NCBI GenBank assembly: GCA_945859605.1
Contig: OX243824.1
Coordinates: 30,519,459-30,583,458, forward strand
Direction of reading: 5' to 3'
DNA from: Lumbricus rubellus
Lineage: Eukaryota > Annelida > Clitellata > Crassiclitellata > Lumbricidae
Length of the DNA: 64,000 bases
The notes below the pieces were generated by a model, which worked only from the letters and a program-made list of their open reading frames with translations, ran no database searches and had not been told where the DNA came from. This document shows, piece by piece, positions 23,801 through 31,720 of this stretch. Position 1 is the first letter of the stretch. Each line of letters opens with the position of its first letter. Made by a program: the position numbers and the translations under genes.

Positions 23801-26046
23801 CTGTGACTAATAAACTAATTTTTGGCTACTTTTTCAAGCGTTATGTTTTTGAATCGTCAAAAACAGTGGGTGGTCTTTCTAAAAGTGAAATAACTTTTGC
23901 TCATTTTGAAATATTTTGATGAAATCTGACCATCGTGTGTAAATATGAATTCCCGTTAGCCTGTTCAGTGATTTTAAGATTCTTACATCTGTCCAAGATG
24001 TTAGCAAAAAGGTAGAGGTAGAGTCTTTCTTATGGCTCACCATGTACAAGTGTAGCCTACATGCATGCATTAGTTTTTCAGACTTTGTAATAATAATTAT
24101 TGCTAGCAGATTTTAGGACACATGCTGTACTCTGCAGTGGCAAATAGACAGAGGGCTTTGTTTCATTAGGCCTACTTATTTGGATTTGACAGGCACGACT
24201 AACGGAATATCCTGTTAGCTATGGAATCATGACGAAATATTGTTTGATAGGCTACTTTTGCCGACAGTCTACACTGTACTAATAGATAGCGCGCTCATGT
24301 TACCTTTATAATATTATATTTTTTCAGTGATAAACAACTGCGAGAGTTTTCCATGTCTGAATGGTGGAACTTGTCTGAACGGCGTCAACTATTTCGTCTG
24401 CGTCTGTCCACCAGAGTCGACTGGAGTCAGATGCGAGACAGGTCAGTGAGCGTTAAACAACACACGACCCATTTGTCACTCAATGACTTCAAAATGAAAA
24501 AGCTTTTTTAGACTTTAGAAGTCTTGCCATTCCGTGCTTTAACCACAACGAATATACAGATCATGAAGTCATTTAGTTTAAAATGTTAAATGACGGGTAA
24601 TAACGGCAATGCTTTCTTTGACTGTGAAGTTGTTTATGTAAATGAAAATTTATGATTGTGAAAAATTGAAGAGCTAAAGGTTTGAGATATGACTCACGTT
24701 GTGTTATCTTGTATGGTATCACATAACCAAACTTCACAACGGGGGGGGGGTCGTTGGTGCAGAAATTAAAATTGATGTTAATTAAGATAACTGCATAACT
24801 GTACACTTGTTAGAGTAGTCCGTTGCGGTCTGTGACCGTCTGCCAACCGGCTTGTTGAGTATTCGAAAATTATTGTTGTTATTTTAGCCTACTTAACACG
24901 AAATCACGTCTCTTCCGATTCATTGCAGTTTACCAAACTGAAGTGGCTCGATTTATTACATGCTATGTGTGAAGTCTTGCACACTTTCTCTTCAAGATTT
25001 ATTCTGGTCTCAAAAGCACAGTTAATTAGACCAAACTCAAACTACACGCAAAAACCAGTTATTCGAATCTTCGCTTTCACTGATTGACTTTCGATCACAG
25101 CACGAAGATTTCTCTTGCTTAACATCGGGAATTAGTCGTGATTGGTCCCTTTAGTTTTTAATGATATCGTCACTCGCGAAGAATTCAAACTTGTGATTGG
25201 TTTGTTTCATTCTTTCATTTGTTGAAGTCGTTTCTCTCCTCAGCAAAGTTCCGTTATGAGAGCGTCTCTGAAAGATCATACTGCGAGATGCGTTATATAA
25301 TTCTGTAGATACGATAGACTGCATGATTTCTTTTGCAGTTATCAACACTTGCGACCCCAATCCTTGTCTGAACGGTGGCAGTTGCAGCAATCAAGGCGGA
25401 TCTCCTCCTACTTGCACTTGTCCGATATTTGCAACAGGAGTGAAATGTGAATCACGTAAGTTAAACTGAACTGACAAACTAATATTTATTTGTTGAAAAC
25501 TAAGACATACGAGACACACGAAATGTAAAAAATTAAAACGTTGAAACACATCTGCAGCGGAAACACAAACTTGTGAAAGTGAATGTGCATAACAATTATA
25601 TATAATTTTATATATACATGTATATACACTATATATAGTTATAAATTATACACTAAAATCGTGAATTTGTTCTGCACCCAGCTAACTACGACGAGTCGTT
25701 GGCTTGTGGTACAACCTTGGACTGGTTCCAATACAACGCATCGAACGGCTTCACAAGGCTGTGCTATTTCTGGGCTCCTTTGGATGACATCGAAGGAAGA
25801 AACACTCAATGTCGCAATACCATCAACGGAATTCCACTTTACGATGACTACGTTGGTCTGTTAGATGCCGGCGGAAACTTTGGTTGCATCGTCACTCAGA
25901 ATTATCCAGAAGACTTACCGGAAGCGAGTCGTGTGGCATGTGCGGATAACTACCAGCAGGATGTCTCGCTCGGCAACTACAGCGCAACTGATCGTATGAT
26001 GGTCTGCATTCGATATCCGTACGAAGGGATACCAAGAAGGAAGTAA
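6841..26046 (+). CDS. Secreted EGF-repeat protein gene, 12 exons (gene 1)
   Basis: A multi-exon gene whose product should be secreted. Exons: 6841-6877, 10339-10842, 11534-11653, 16101-16214, 18465-18578, 20239-20358, 21465-21585, 22040-22153, 22991-23104, 24328-24441, 25339-25455 and 25682-26046. Every intron starts GT and ends AG, and every junction is phase 1. Exons 1 and 2 join into a hydrophobic signal peptide; exon 2 encodes a cysteine-poor sandwich-like domain; exons 3-11 each encode one six-cysteine EGF-like module; exon 12 is a unique C-terminal domain ending in TAA. Exon 7 is 121 nt instead of 114 and shifts the frame. Skipping it leaves an open frame of 610 residues. EGF arrays of this kind usually mediate adhesion or extracellular binding; the exact role here is unknown. 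AATAAA at 26451 could be the polyadenylation signal. Confidence 0.75.
6933..7649 (-). pseudogene. Non-LTR retrotransposon reverse transcriptase, C-terminal part (in intron 1)
   Basis: An open minus-strand frame of 238 residues contains [16 protein letters not shown], the thumb motif [40 protein letters not shown] and the C-terminal [11 protein letters not shown] and [10 protein letters not shown] blocks. These are diagnostic of the C-terminal half of LINE endonuclease/reverse transcriptase proteins. The catalytic palm (YADD) lies upstream and is absent; just before the frame only degenerate sequence is seen. It is a 5'-truncated LINE insertion antisense to the host gene, uninterrupted over 238 codons, so fairly recent. 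Confidence 0.8.
7915..8045. repeat. Interspersed repeat end shared with 47905-48000
   Basis: ATCGATTTTGTTTTGATTGG, then GCGCCTGTGAATACGCTGGTT and TGTGGGCGCTGTGGAA, recur in inverse orientation at 47905-47995 with few changes. The left part holds a hairpin, CACGAATCAAGC…ATTCGTG. It is probably the end of a transposon family; no coding region is attached. 8046-8823 contains nothing identified apart from two GGGGTTGCATGGACCC-like words near 8432 and 8805. Confidence 0.55.
8824..9135. mobile_element. hAT-like MITE, CAGGGCTGTA family, copy A
   Basis: The element starts CAGGGCTGTACTGG and ends TGTACAGCCCTG, giving an inverted terminal repeat CAGGGCTGTAC. Its interior matches copy B (9835-10177) in the opposite orientation, including the GGTATACGCGGG blocks and the GATGACC…TAGTCATTC segment. 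No clear target duplication remains. It lies in intron 1 of gene 1. 9136-9834 contains no recognised feature. Confidence 0.7.
9835..10177. mobile_element. hAT-like MITE, CAGGGCTGTA family, copy B
   Basis: It begins CAGGGCTGTAATC and ends CCAGTACAGCCCTG, and is flanked by a perfect 8-bp duplication AAGGCAAT (9827-9834 and 10178-10185), as for hAT transposons. It is the inverted counterpart of copy A, 700 bp away. It carries an extra ~30-bp segment with a second TAGGCCTA, and the internal TGACTAAAAAAGGTCATCAA motif. Non-coding. Confidence 0.8.
10339..10842 (+). CDS. Gene 1 exon 2: signal peptide end and N-terminal sandwich-like domain
   Basis: Starts after TTTCTTTAG and ends before GTAAAC; 504 nt, phase 1 on both sides. 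After the signal peptide the domain runs from [20 protein letters not shown] to EVYCRKRL. Conserved features shared with gene 2 are [34 protein letters not shown] at the FDDSTW block, PGIS and the closing VYCRKRL. The FDDSTW/WIW pattern resembles galactose-binding-like beta sandwiches of animal extracellular proteins; that assignment is an inference. The four cysteines could pair. Confidence 0.75.
11534..11653 (+). CDS. Gene 1 exon 3: EGF-like module 1
   Basis: Acceptor TTTTCAG, donor GTAAAT, 120 nt, phase 1-1. Encodes one EGF module from [19 protein letters not shown] to [11 protein letters not shown] with six cysteines in the EGF spacing. Its closest relative in the window is exon 6, and also gene 2 exon 3. 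Confidence 0.8.
11835..12950 (+). pseudogene. Non-LTR retrotransposon reverse transcriptase (jockey/CR1-like), decayed, split by a SINE
   Basis: Plus-strand pieces read [56 protein letters not shown] (first catalytic D), [20 protein letters not shown] and ILFADDSNV (catalytic FADD). After the SINE at 12469-12752 the frame resumes with a [17 protein letters not shown] thumb motif near 12850. Frameshifts lie near 11900 and after FADDSN. The order of motifs is complete enough to call a LINE reverse transcriptase domain; the clade is only a guess. It sits in intron 3 of gene 1. Confidence 0.8.
12469..12752 (+). mobile_element. tRNA-derived SINE inserted in the LINE copy
   Basis: A 284-bp unit flanked by a perfect 12-bp target duplication TAAACTAATTAT (12457-12468 and 12753-12764). 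The 5' part looks tRNA-like, with an A-box-like TGGCGGACCGG and a good B box GGTTCAAATCC. The rest is GC-rich and ends in a short ACTTTAACTT tail. The frame running through it is not a gene. Its position inside a reverse transcriptase domain shows it inserted after the LINE. Confidence 0.8.
13495..13745 (+). pseudogene. LINE C-terminal fragment ([14 protein letters not shown])
   Basis: The plus strand reads [39 protein letters not shown] and, in a shifted frame, a [24 protein letters not shown] tail followed by REKWKHW. This is the C-terminal end of a LINE protein of another subfamily than the one at 11835. It is a small dead fragment. 13746-14574 holds only short degenerate pieces, among them a TGACAACCTATTTT…GTCGTC repeat. 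Confidence 0.55.
14575..15480. mobile_element. Large palindromic (foldback) element with TATG/CATA core
   Basis: A near-perfect inverted repeat. The outer arms are GGGGGTAATGG-type repeats (14610-14710 and 15352-15460), then GTTTAC(A)TT…GGTCCAGTGTATG. The centre is (TATG)n at 14734-15075 facing (CATA)n at 15110-15330. The plus-strand right arm is the reverse complement of the left arm almost to the centre. Arms with the same GGGGTAAT words occur in the element at 3248-4678, so both belong to one family. It lies in intron 3 of gene 1. All long frames here are translations of the tetranucleotide array. Confidence 0.8.
16101..16214 (+). CDS. Gene 1 exon 4: EGF-like module 2
   Basis: Acceptor CTCCTAG, donor GTAAGT, 114 nt, phase 1-1. 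Module [18 protein letters not shown] to [12 protein letters not shown], with six cysteines. It belongs to the same sub-type (INYC…SGGSC) as exons 7 and 9. Confidence 0.8.
16581..18119. mobile_element. hAT-like non-autonomous element carrying a 65-bp tandem array
   Basis: Ends are inverted: CAGGGGCGGATCCA on the left, TGGATCCGCCACTG on the right. A perfect 8-bp duplication GTGATGAT flanks the element (16573-16580 and 18120-18127), the hAT signature. The interior from about 16740 to 18000 is a tandem array described separately. No transposase frame is present; frames through the array are by-products. It lies in intron 4 of gene 1. Confidence 0.8.
16740..18000. repeat. 65-bp minisatellite array, about 19 copies
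   Basis: The unit contains GTCGATGACTAAAAAAAGTC, CTTGAACTTTTTTGGCGGATG and AAAGTACTTTTTTCGTCAGC. Unit starts at 16881, 16946, 17011, 17075, 17139 and 17204 show periods of 64 or 65 bases. The middle copies are essentially identical, differing by one A in the A-run, while the first copies are diverged. This suggests recent homogenisation of the array. It is not a CRISPR array: there are no unique spacers and the host is eukaryotic. Confidence 0.9.
18465..18578 (+). CDS. Gene 1 exon 5: EGF-like module 3
   Basis: Acceptor CTTTCAG, donor GTAAGT, 114 nt, phase 1-1. Module [16 protein letters not shown] to [12 protein letters not shown]. It belongs to the INNCES/PPEWTG sub-type together with exons 8 and 10. 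Confidence 0.8.
19000..19480. repeat. Minisatellite of GAAACCAGTTTGTACAGCTRT units
   Basis: About 20 degenerate copies of a 21-base unit with consensus GAAACCAGTTTGTACAGCT(A/G)T, broken at intervals by CATTATTTTAAAA segments so that a longer higher-order unit is visible. It lies in intron 5 of gene 1 and is non-coding. Confidence 0.75.
20239..20358 (+). CDS. Gene 1 exon 6: EGF-like module 4
   Basis: Acceptor TTTATAG, donor GTAAAT, 120 nt, phase 1-1. Module [17 protein letters not shown] to [11 protein letters not shown]. It pairs closely with gene 2 exon 3 (55569-55688), and the introns on both sides of it also align between the two genes. Confidence 0.8.
20425..20497. repeat. Short interspersed insert with TTATATAGCGCCCCTTCAAG
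   Basis: The segment around CTTATATAGCGCCCCTTCAAG and CTACTCAGAGGTGCTCCC is missing from the homologous intron of gene 2 (near 55740), so it was probably inserted after the gene duplication. The same core occurs at about 48893-48940. It is likely a small mobile repeat of unknown class. Confidence 0.5.
20934..21135. repeat. CAGTGGTTCCCAACC transposon end followed by GTAGTA microsatellite
   Basis: CCAGTGGTTCCCAACCTTTT is the typical terminal sequence of a hAT-type family; no matching opposite end is visible, so this is a solo fragment. From about 21050 it runs into a (GTAGTA)n-rich simple repeat. It lies in intron 6 of gene 1. Confidence 0.5.
21465..21585 (+). pseudogene. Gene 1 exon 7: frameshifted EGF-like module 5
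   Basis: Acceptor CCAACAG and donor GTCAGT are intact, but the exon is 121 nt, not 114. After SGGSCLPI the sequence CTATAAACTATAGTGAATGG has seven extra bases relative to CTATAGTGAATGG in exon 9, which puts the remaining cysteines (reading [18 protein letters not shown] in the other frame) out of frame. Because all EGF exons are phase 1-1, splicing past this exon would keep the gene open. Confidence 0.75.
22040..22153 (+). CDS. Gene 1 exon 8: EGF-like module 6
   Basis: Acceptor TTCTTTAG, donor GTAAGT, 114 nt, phase 1-1. Module [16 protein letters not shown] to [12 protein letters not shown] with all six cysteines. Confidence 0.8.
22991..23104 (+). CDS. Gene 1 exon 9: EGF-like module 7
   Basis: Acceptor ACTAACAG, donor GTCAGT, 114 nt, phase 1-1. 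Module [16 protein letters not shown] to [12 protein letters not shown]. It is the intact sister of the broken exon 7. Confidence 0.8.
23172..23646 (-). pseudogene. Tc1/mariner-type (IS630-like) transposase remnant
   Basis: On the minus strand the upstream piece reads [20 protein letters not shown], a helix-turn-helix start found in IS630/Tc1/mariner-type transposases. The downstream piece reads [20 protein letters not shown], the C-terminal block of the same family. The catalytic DDE middle is missing, so it is an internally deleted copy. It lies in intron 9 of gene 1. Confidence 0.55.
24328..24441 (+). CDS. Gene 1 exon 10: EGF-like module 8
   Basis: Acceptor TTTTCAG, donor GTCAGT, 114 nt, phase 1-1. 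Module [16 protein letters not shown] to [12 protein letters not shown]. The usual W of the PPEWTG turn is S here; all six cysteines are kept. Confidence 0.8.
25339..25455 (+). CDS. Gene 1 exon 11: EGF-like module 9
   Basis: Acceptor TTTTGCAG, donor GTAAGT, 117 nt, phase 1-1. Module [16 protein letters not shown] to [12 protein letters not shown]. It is the most divergent EGF of the array, with a proline-rich GGSPPTC loop. Confidence 0.8.
25682..26046 (+). CDS. Gene 1 exon 12: C-terminal domain and stop codon
   Basis: Acceptor CACCCAG. About 120 residues, from [18 protein letters not shown] to [13 protein letters not shown] and TAA. Features are cysteines in [49 protein letters not shown] and [12 protein letters not shown] do not recognise the domain. 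A decayed copy of this exon lies at 49586-49826, which shows the domain was duplicated along with the gene. Confidence 0.75.
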
Positions 26047-26980
26047 CATATATTATATGGCAAGTTAGGCTATATCTGCCAAAGATTAAGCTACAGCTGT
26101 AGACTAGCAATTAAAAGTAGGCTACTCCAGTTGGTAAATTTAGACTTTCCTAACATGCGAACACTGAGAAGTAGGCCTACTTTGTACCTCACGCGAACAT
26201 TCAAATAGCCGAACTACATCAGCAGACGTATTTTATGTTTAGAATAAGAAGAAAAAAACAACGAGTTTCCCACATAGATCACAAACAAAATAACGCGTGA
26301 CGATTTACTATTGCTTTCCTGATAACCAAGACGTTATTACGTGTTTTCTGATTAGAAGGATTAAGATGGAAATGTCAAATCAGTAGCCACATAGCCTAAA
26401 CCATCATTCAAATATAACCATTGAAATTAAGTTAAAATTTATTATTGATAAATAAAATCTTAAAATAATACTAAAATTTTAGATAATTTTGTGCACTCTT
26501 TTGTAAATTTGAATTTTGATATTATTGACGTCATTATAAATGATGTCATTATTGTATGAATAGAACTTTTATGTCTTTACCAGTAAGCTTATAATAGCCA
26601 AGTAGGCTATGTCAGGATTAAAACAGTGTTTGAATTTTAGAAGTCGATGAATATTTGCTATTTATTTTCATATCTACAAACTGGTTTCATTTTTTCGGAC
26701 ACAGTGTATATTATAGACAGTGTTCGATCTAGACGTCTCTGGGAAAGTTTCCACAGGAACGATGTTCCCTTAGAAAGATCGAAGCGCTTTTTTTTTAACA
26801 TCTAACTATAATAGAGAGAGAGACATCCACTGGTAAAATTAAGAATTATTGAATAAATTGTTGATGATATTAGACGATATAATTAGCCTATACTAAAAAG
26901 ATATGATTAAACTAAAGAGATGATAGGAGCAAAAAAATCTTGGACCGTCAACCTCAGCAACCGATGGCATATTATATATA
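26047..26980. other. 3' flank of gene 1, AT-rich
   Basis: Probable 3' UTR up to an AATAAA at 26451. After that only AT-rich sequence with a CATTATAAATGATGTCATTATTG palindromic region (about 26530). No gene seen. Confidence 0.4.
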
Positions 26981-28652
26981 CGAGGGTTGATCAATAAGTA
27001 ATGAGAAAAATATATTAGACAGCTGTTTTTTGCAGAATTTTTATTTTTATTTACTAGCTTACATATTTAGCAGAGTTTTGATTGTTAAATGGTCACGTGG
27101 GCCATTACTGTGGTTGCTAGGCAACCGCCGGAAGCCGTTTACCCAGCGGTTGCTGTAAATCTATATAAAAATGAAACTTTCCAATAGTTAGTAATTCAAT
27201 CACGCCCAAAGTTACGTACCGATTGTTGTGAAAATTTACCAAAACCTTCCATTCCAATAGCACCGTGTCTTAAGATTTTTTTCCCCGAAAAACCCAATAT
27301 TTACCACAAAAAGTGAACTTCGCAATACGTTCGACCGCCATTTGCAAAATTAACAAAACTGTCAGATTTCAGAAAGTCCCCAAACACAGCAGACGAAAAA
27401 TCAATGAGGTCGCGTGCTGTGACGTCATAAGCGAGTCGCAAAAAAAGCTTTTCATCAATATTGGGCTCTATCATTGGAAGGGAAAGGGAAGGTCTTTTAT
27501 GCCACAGCAAAGCGTGGCTGGGTACAGCTAGTAATGGATAAAAACGAGAAACGTGCGGTTATTAAATATTTGCATTTAAAAGGATTGACTCAAAATGAGA
27601 TTGCAACGGACATGAAGAAGGTTTTAAGGGACAATGCCCCTTCACAGGCTACAGTCTATAGGTGGGTAGCTGAATTTAATCACGGTAGGCAATCAACTGA
27701 AGACGAGCATCGTTCTGGCCGCCCTATTGAGACCTGCACCAACGAAAACGTCCAATTCGTCCAGGATCTGATACAGAAAGATCGGCGGGTTAATATTAGA
27801 AATGTAGTAGATTGTTTGAAGTTGTCGTACAGCACAACCCATCATATTATTACAGACATTTTGGGATACAACAAGCTAGGTCTGTGCTCGATGGTTCCAC
27901 GAATGTCAACACATGAAAACAAGCAAGTCTGACTAACAACTTCTCGTGAAAATCTCGACCTTTTTAGAGAAGACCAGGCAAAGTTTCTACGCAGATATGT
28001 CACTATGGATGAGACTTGGGCTCACCACTTTGATCCCGAGACAAAACTGCGGAGTATGGAGTGGAAGCACTTCGTTTCCCCGACACCGGTCAAATTCCGC
28101 AAAATTGCATCAGCGGGTAAAGTTATGGCATCCGTATTTTGGGACAGTGAAGGTATTTTGATGATTGACTACTTGGAGCGTGGAAAGACTATCACGGGTG
28201 TCTACTATGCACAGTTAATCCGAAAACTTCGAGTGGCTATTAAGGAAAAACGTCGCGGGAAATTGCGCCAAGGTATCGTGTTTCATCAGGACAATGCTCC
28301 AGCTCACACCTCGTCTGTTGCAATGACTGCAGTTCGCGAGTGCGGCTTCGAACTGCTACAACACCCACCCTATTCTCCAGCCCTGGGACCGTCTGACTTC
28401 TATCTGTTTCGTTATCTGAAAGATTCGCTTCGCGGACAGAAATTTGACACTGATGAAAGTGTTATCCATGCCATAAATGACTGGTTTCAGGGGCTGGATA
28501 AAACTGTCTTCCTGGAGGGTGTAAAAGCACTTGAACATCCCTGGAAAAAATGTGTTGAACTTCAGGGAGATTATGTTGAAAAACTATAAAACAATTTTGG
28601 TCCAGATTTGCTGTCTAATATATTTTTCTCATTACTTATTGATCAACCCTCG
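26981..28652 (+). mobile_element. mariner transposon with intact inverted repeats
   Basis: Left end CGAGGGTTGATCAATAAGTA and right end its exact complement, extending through ATGAGAAAAATATATTAGACAGC for more than 40 bp. The element is flanked by TA on both sides within TATATA, the mariner target. It contains one transposase frame (27534-28589) with a single nonsense codon and an unusually long ~550-bp 5' leader that may hold extra sequence. Confidence 0.9.
27534..28589 (+). pseudogene. mariner transposase with one in-frame stop
   Basis: Cut-and-paste transposase of about 351 codons, the normal mariner length. The N-terminus MDKNEKRAVIKYLHLKGLTQ holds the first helix-turn-helix and SQATVYRWVAEFNHGRQST the second, followed by HRSGRP. 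The catalytic DD34D triad is visible: D in VTMDETWAHHFDPETK, D in VFHQDNAPAHTS and D in YSPALGPSDFYLF. TGA at 27930-27932 interrupts the frame just after THENKQV and reading continues in the same frame on the far side (28005 on). A single C-to-T change of CGA would explain the stop. I chose the ATG at 27534 because the upstream 20 residues do not resemble mariner. Apart from the stop the copy looks recent. Confidence 0.85.
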
Positions 28653-28759
28653 TATATATGCCAGCTAAGTAAATGTTAAGATGTAGGCCTATTCCAGCCA
28701 ATGAAATGAGATGCTGTGTTTTGCCATTTAAGGAAGTACATAAGTAGTGAGACGGCATT

Positions 28760-28956
28760 AGAGATCCTGCGTGGCCGAGTGGGTTGTAGCCCGCTCGCCG
28801 CGCCGGCGGCCCGGGTTCGATTCCCGGTCAGAGATTAATTTCTCGGATCTTTACTGCGGGTGGCTCGGTCGCAATATAAACGTGGAGTGAGAGGTTGCAA
28901 TCTGCCTCCGACTGTAAAGGCCCTTTGGTCATACACGGTCGTTAAACTACTCTCCG
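28760..28956 (+). mobile_element. tRNA-derived SINE (GATCCTGCGTGGCCGAG type)
   Basis: A 197-bp unit flanked by a 13-bp duplication GTGAGACGGCATT (28747-28759 and 28957-28969). The first ~75 bases resemble a leucine/serine-type tRNA: A box TGGCCGAGTGGG and perfect B box GGTTCGATTCC, with a GC-rich variable region. The 3' part is unrelated to tRNA. It is not a functional tRNA gene because the acceptor stem does not close properly. Confidence 0.75.
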
Positions 28957-28969
28957 GTGAGACGGCATT

Positions 28970-29699
28970 GCTCAAACTACCAATCTGGTCTAACTTCCTG
29001 GTCTGAAGGCCCGCCTGGTCTAATTCCCTATATCTGGAGGCGCTCAAAATGACGCAGTATGGTCTGAAAACCGTCACGAATGACTAAGCCCCTTTTGTCT
29101 CGGACCCGGACTAGATGCTGACTAAGAATGTTTTGTCTCAGACCTAGACCAGATGCTGAATCATCGTACTTTCTCATGACTCACCAGCATCCGGCATCAG
29201 ACCAAAGTCCTAATGCAGAGTATATTTTACGCCGCCTCACCCCTTCCCAGCAATACAAAGAGTTTGAAAGACCCTAGGCTGCATCCATCAATTACAATAC
29301 CACCATTCTCTGCATACATTTCTTTTTGAGTACAATGTAGCCATTATGTACTTGAGTAAATTCTCATCTTCAACGTATTATACATTTCTTGCATACCCAC
29401 AGTGATCTTCCACCCATCACATAATCATAATCGTCAATTACGAACCATGTGACTATAGTTATTAGTTACTGTACAACTGCTGTATTTTCAATCACATTGC
29501 ATGCAAACGTTATCTGTATTTTAAAAAATACAGCATAAAAAGGCCTAAAGAACTCAGCGGCGAGGTAAGCAATTATGTTATTATTTCAATTTTCAACGGA
29601 TGAAATGGAAGTGTGTATTTGCGAGGTAAAAAATCCTTTGCGTGGTGTAGGTATTAAATGCAGCTGAAAAACATAATATGGTATATTATTAGGGCAACT
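28970..29699. other. Unannotated AT-rich stretch
   Basis: No gene or repeat family recognised. GGTCTGA/TCAGACC words and CCAGATGCTGA direct repeats recur between 28985 and 29200 and could be the remains of a non-coding element. Confidence 0.3.
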
Positions 29700-30372
29700 T
29701 TAAGAATTTACGAGCCTTCTACTCACAGACAATCGTAATCGTATAATTGTAACGGCCTGCCCCCTCGTAAGAAAACCACGTGACCGGGGGTCCCACCCCT
29801 GGTGATGTTCTTCAGCCTCCCAAGTGATAGGAGCCTGCCTTAGGGATTCGAACGAGGCGCCGCCCAGTTGAAGGGGTTCTCTGTCGTCAGGTAATTCTAC
29901 AGGTTCATCCAAGTAAGTAAGATCGTTGGGACCAATCTCATTCCCCGTGGTATAATCGTAGATTAGGGTTGGGTCTTCCACCTCAGGACGGGGATGTCTC
30001 TTACTGGTACCAAAGATAGCTTCTGTCGAGTGGCCACATATGTCGGCGGTTCTCGGTCTGAGAACGACGGCTTCCGCTAACTGAAGCCCATCAGGGTTCA
30101 AATCCCCTTCAACAGATTGTTTAAATCCCCCATCCTTAAGTGCGACTTTTCCTCTTTTCCTGCATTACCTCACCTTCCTCTCGGGAAAGGCTATCCTGAC
30201 TATGTTGCCCCTGCAATTGACTAATTTCATTGCTAAGGCTCTTGAATTGGGACTCATGTCGTTCCATGAACTTCCCCAGGGTTTCCGAAACAGTCAGTAA
30301 AAGTTCCCCAACTTGTTTACCTCTTACTTCCAACTGATCAAGTCTTCCAGGGGTTTCTCCCTTCTCTCCCTC
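29700..30372 (-). pseudogene. Retroelement gag-like ORF, part downstream of the Polinton insertion
   Basis: Two minus-strand frames (30136-30372 and 29700-30101), separated by a frameshift near 30125, encode a hydrophilic protein. Landmarks are RGKQVGELLLTVSETLGKFM, a coiled-coil-like FKSLSNEISQLQGQH, and LNPDGLQLAEAVVLRPRTAD near the C-terminus. The beginning of the same frame lies beyond the Polinton at 46749-46802, and the frame is exactly continuous when the Polinton and one copy of AGCTAG are removed. I call it gag-like only from composition, the coiled coil and the repeat-rich context. The polypurine-like GAGGGGGCAGGCCG on the minus strand near 29750 would fit the end of an LTR element. 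Confidence 0.5.
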
Positions 30373-30378
30373 AGCTAG

Positions 30379-30790
30379 AGTAGATGTAAATCTTCGCTTC
30401 TGGATGTCTTTTATTATTTCCTGAGGGGGGTGCTCGGTAGTACAGTGGATAGCGCGCTGGACTGTCGACCAAGAGGTTGGGGGTTCAATTCCCCGCCGGG
30501 GCAGAAATTTGTAACGAGATTTCTGTTCCTCTAGCCGACTCAGCTATGATGAGTACACGGTCAGTGGATGATGAGACGGTGAGGGAGAGGATTGGCCACT
30601 GCCCTTTGGATGTCTTTTATTATTTCCCCCCCTGATTCCTCCTCTTCTCCTTTGGGGTCTTTTATTATTTCCCTGATTCCTCCTCTTCTTCTTTAGGTTA
30701 TTTTATTATTTCCTGATGCATAATTAATTCTTTGGCTTGTTTTTTAAGAAACCTGATTTTGAAGATAAATTAAGCTTAATTAGTGTTAAA
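30379..30790. repeat. Polinton left terminal inverted repeat
   Basis: The reverse complement of 46330-46742. The outer ~350 bp are nearly identical; homology then fades through AAGAAACCTGATTTTGAAGA against AAGAAATCTGATATTGAAGA. It contains short tandem units with TTTTATTATTTCC(C)TGATTCC (about 30611-30715) and a tRNA-like SINE. Confidence 0.9.
30423..30606 (+). mobile_element. tRNA-like SINE inside the left Polinton TIR
   Basis: The segment after GAGGGGGG reads GTGCTCGGTAGTACAGTGG, then ATAGCGCGCTGGACTGTCG and GGGGGTTCAATTCCCCGCCG. These give an A box, an anticodon-loop-like CTGTCGA (GTC, as in aspartate tRNA) and a B box GGTTCAATTCC. A 21-bp copy of the local TTTTATTATTTCC unit stands on both sides, consistent with a target duplication, though the TIR's own tandem unit could mimic this. 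The same insert is present in the right TIR. Confidence 0.65.
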
Positions 30791-31059
30791 TTCAGTAATA
30801 AAGTCTTAGTAATTCATATAAGTTGGCTGCTATGGTAATGGTGCAGAACAACAGAATACGGTATTGATCCACAGCATACTGAGCGAGCAGGCCTTGTATG
30901 CATGAGCGCTCATGCAGCAACCAAGCAACAAAGCAACAAAGCAGCAGATGTCTCGATCACGACACAACAACCTGGCTGGGAGCGGCCTCGATCACGACAG
31001 CACGGCTAGGCTAGGACTATGAGTCGGCGAAGCACGCAGCCGTTGGCTGACGTGGCTAC

Positions 31060-31127
31060 CATGAAACACCTGGATACATACACCTTGAAGATACGTATTC
31101 GTTGTAAGGGCGTCGTTCTATACAGGT
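31060..31127 (+). other. Possible short coding exon inside the Polinton
   Basis: ATG followed by 21 codons (MKHLDTYTLKIRIRCKGVVL…) leads directly into a strong splice donor AG|GTGAGT. No downstream exon could be identified. This may be chance; it is listed because the left 2 kb of the element is otherwise without genes. Confidence 0.15.
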
Positions 31128-31489
31128 GAGTAGGCTATAGAGCATTGTCTGTTGTAGGCTAAATTTTTTGATTTTACGAAAATTAGTTGTTGTTTTAAAT
31201 CGGTTTAAAATGGTTGACTTCGTTAAGGATAGGCCTATGGCTAAGTTTTCAAACGATACAATCTACCTAGCAATAGATACCGCGTGTGATAATAATTTTG
31301 ACGAAAAAACATTGATTCGAGGAACATGATAGTTTACATATTATCAAGCTAGGATACACGCGTATGAGCATGGCAAACAGAAGGTATCGTTGTGTCGTTT
31401 TATAGTTCAGACCAAATTCTATAAAATAAAATGTCTTAAGAGGGGTGTAAAATTACGTGCGTGAATGTAAACACTACCTCTCTGATATG

Positions 31490-31720
31490 CTAAAACTTAG
31501 CGTAGTGCTGTAGCCGTAGTTTCTTCCTGTATAACTCTTTTAACGAAGCAAAATACACCAATTCAATCGGATATGAAGGGTTGTCTAAATTCATTGGAAA
31601 GTCATTATCATGATTTAGAATAAAGTGATTGTATTCTTCAACATTTGTTCGTAGCCTATCTGAGGAAGAATCGAGTCCCGAAAAATTTACTATCTCGGGA
31701 TTCAGCCGTTGGTCTTCCAT
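31490..31720 (-). CDS. Hypothetical small Polinton protein
   Basis: An open minus-strand frame of 76 residues from the ATG at 31720 (MEDQRLNPEIVNFSGLDSSS…); the frame is open a further 17 codons upstream without an ATG. The product is acidic in the middle (HNDNDFPMNLD) and basic at the end (LYRKKLRLQHYAKF). I recognise no domain. It lies between the TIR and integrase, a part of Polintons that varies and often holds accessory genes. The regions 30790-31490 and 31721-32035 hold no other supported gene. Confidence 0.3.
   Translation of the reverse strand: MEDQRLNPEIVNFSGLDSSSDRLRTNVEEYNHFILNHDNDFPMNLDNPSYPIELVYFASLKELYRKKLRLQHYAKF

Noticed and set aside
23879..24070. Short minus frame with [16 protein letters not shown]
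   Set aside because: No domain, no neighbours in frame, and it lies inside an intron.
28763..28835. Functional tRNA gene
   Set aside because: Internal A and B boxes are good but the acceptor stem does not close, and the unit sits in a SINE with 13-bp duplications.
30433..30505. Functional aspartate tRNA gene in the TIR
   Set aside because: The anticodon-loop region is tRNA-like but the stems carry mismatches, and the unit is part of a longer repeat present in both TIRs.
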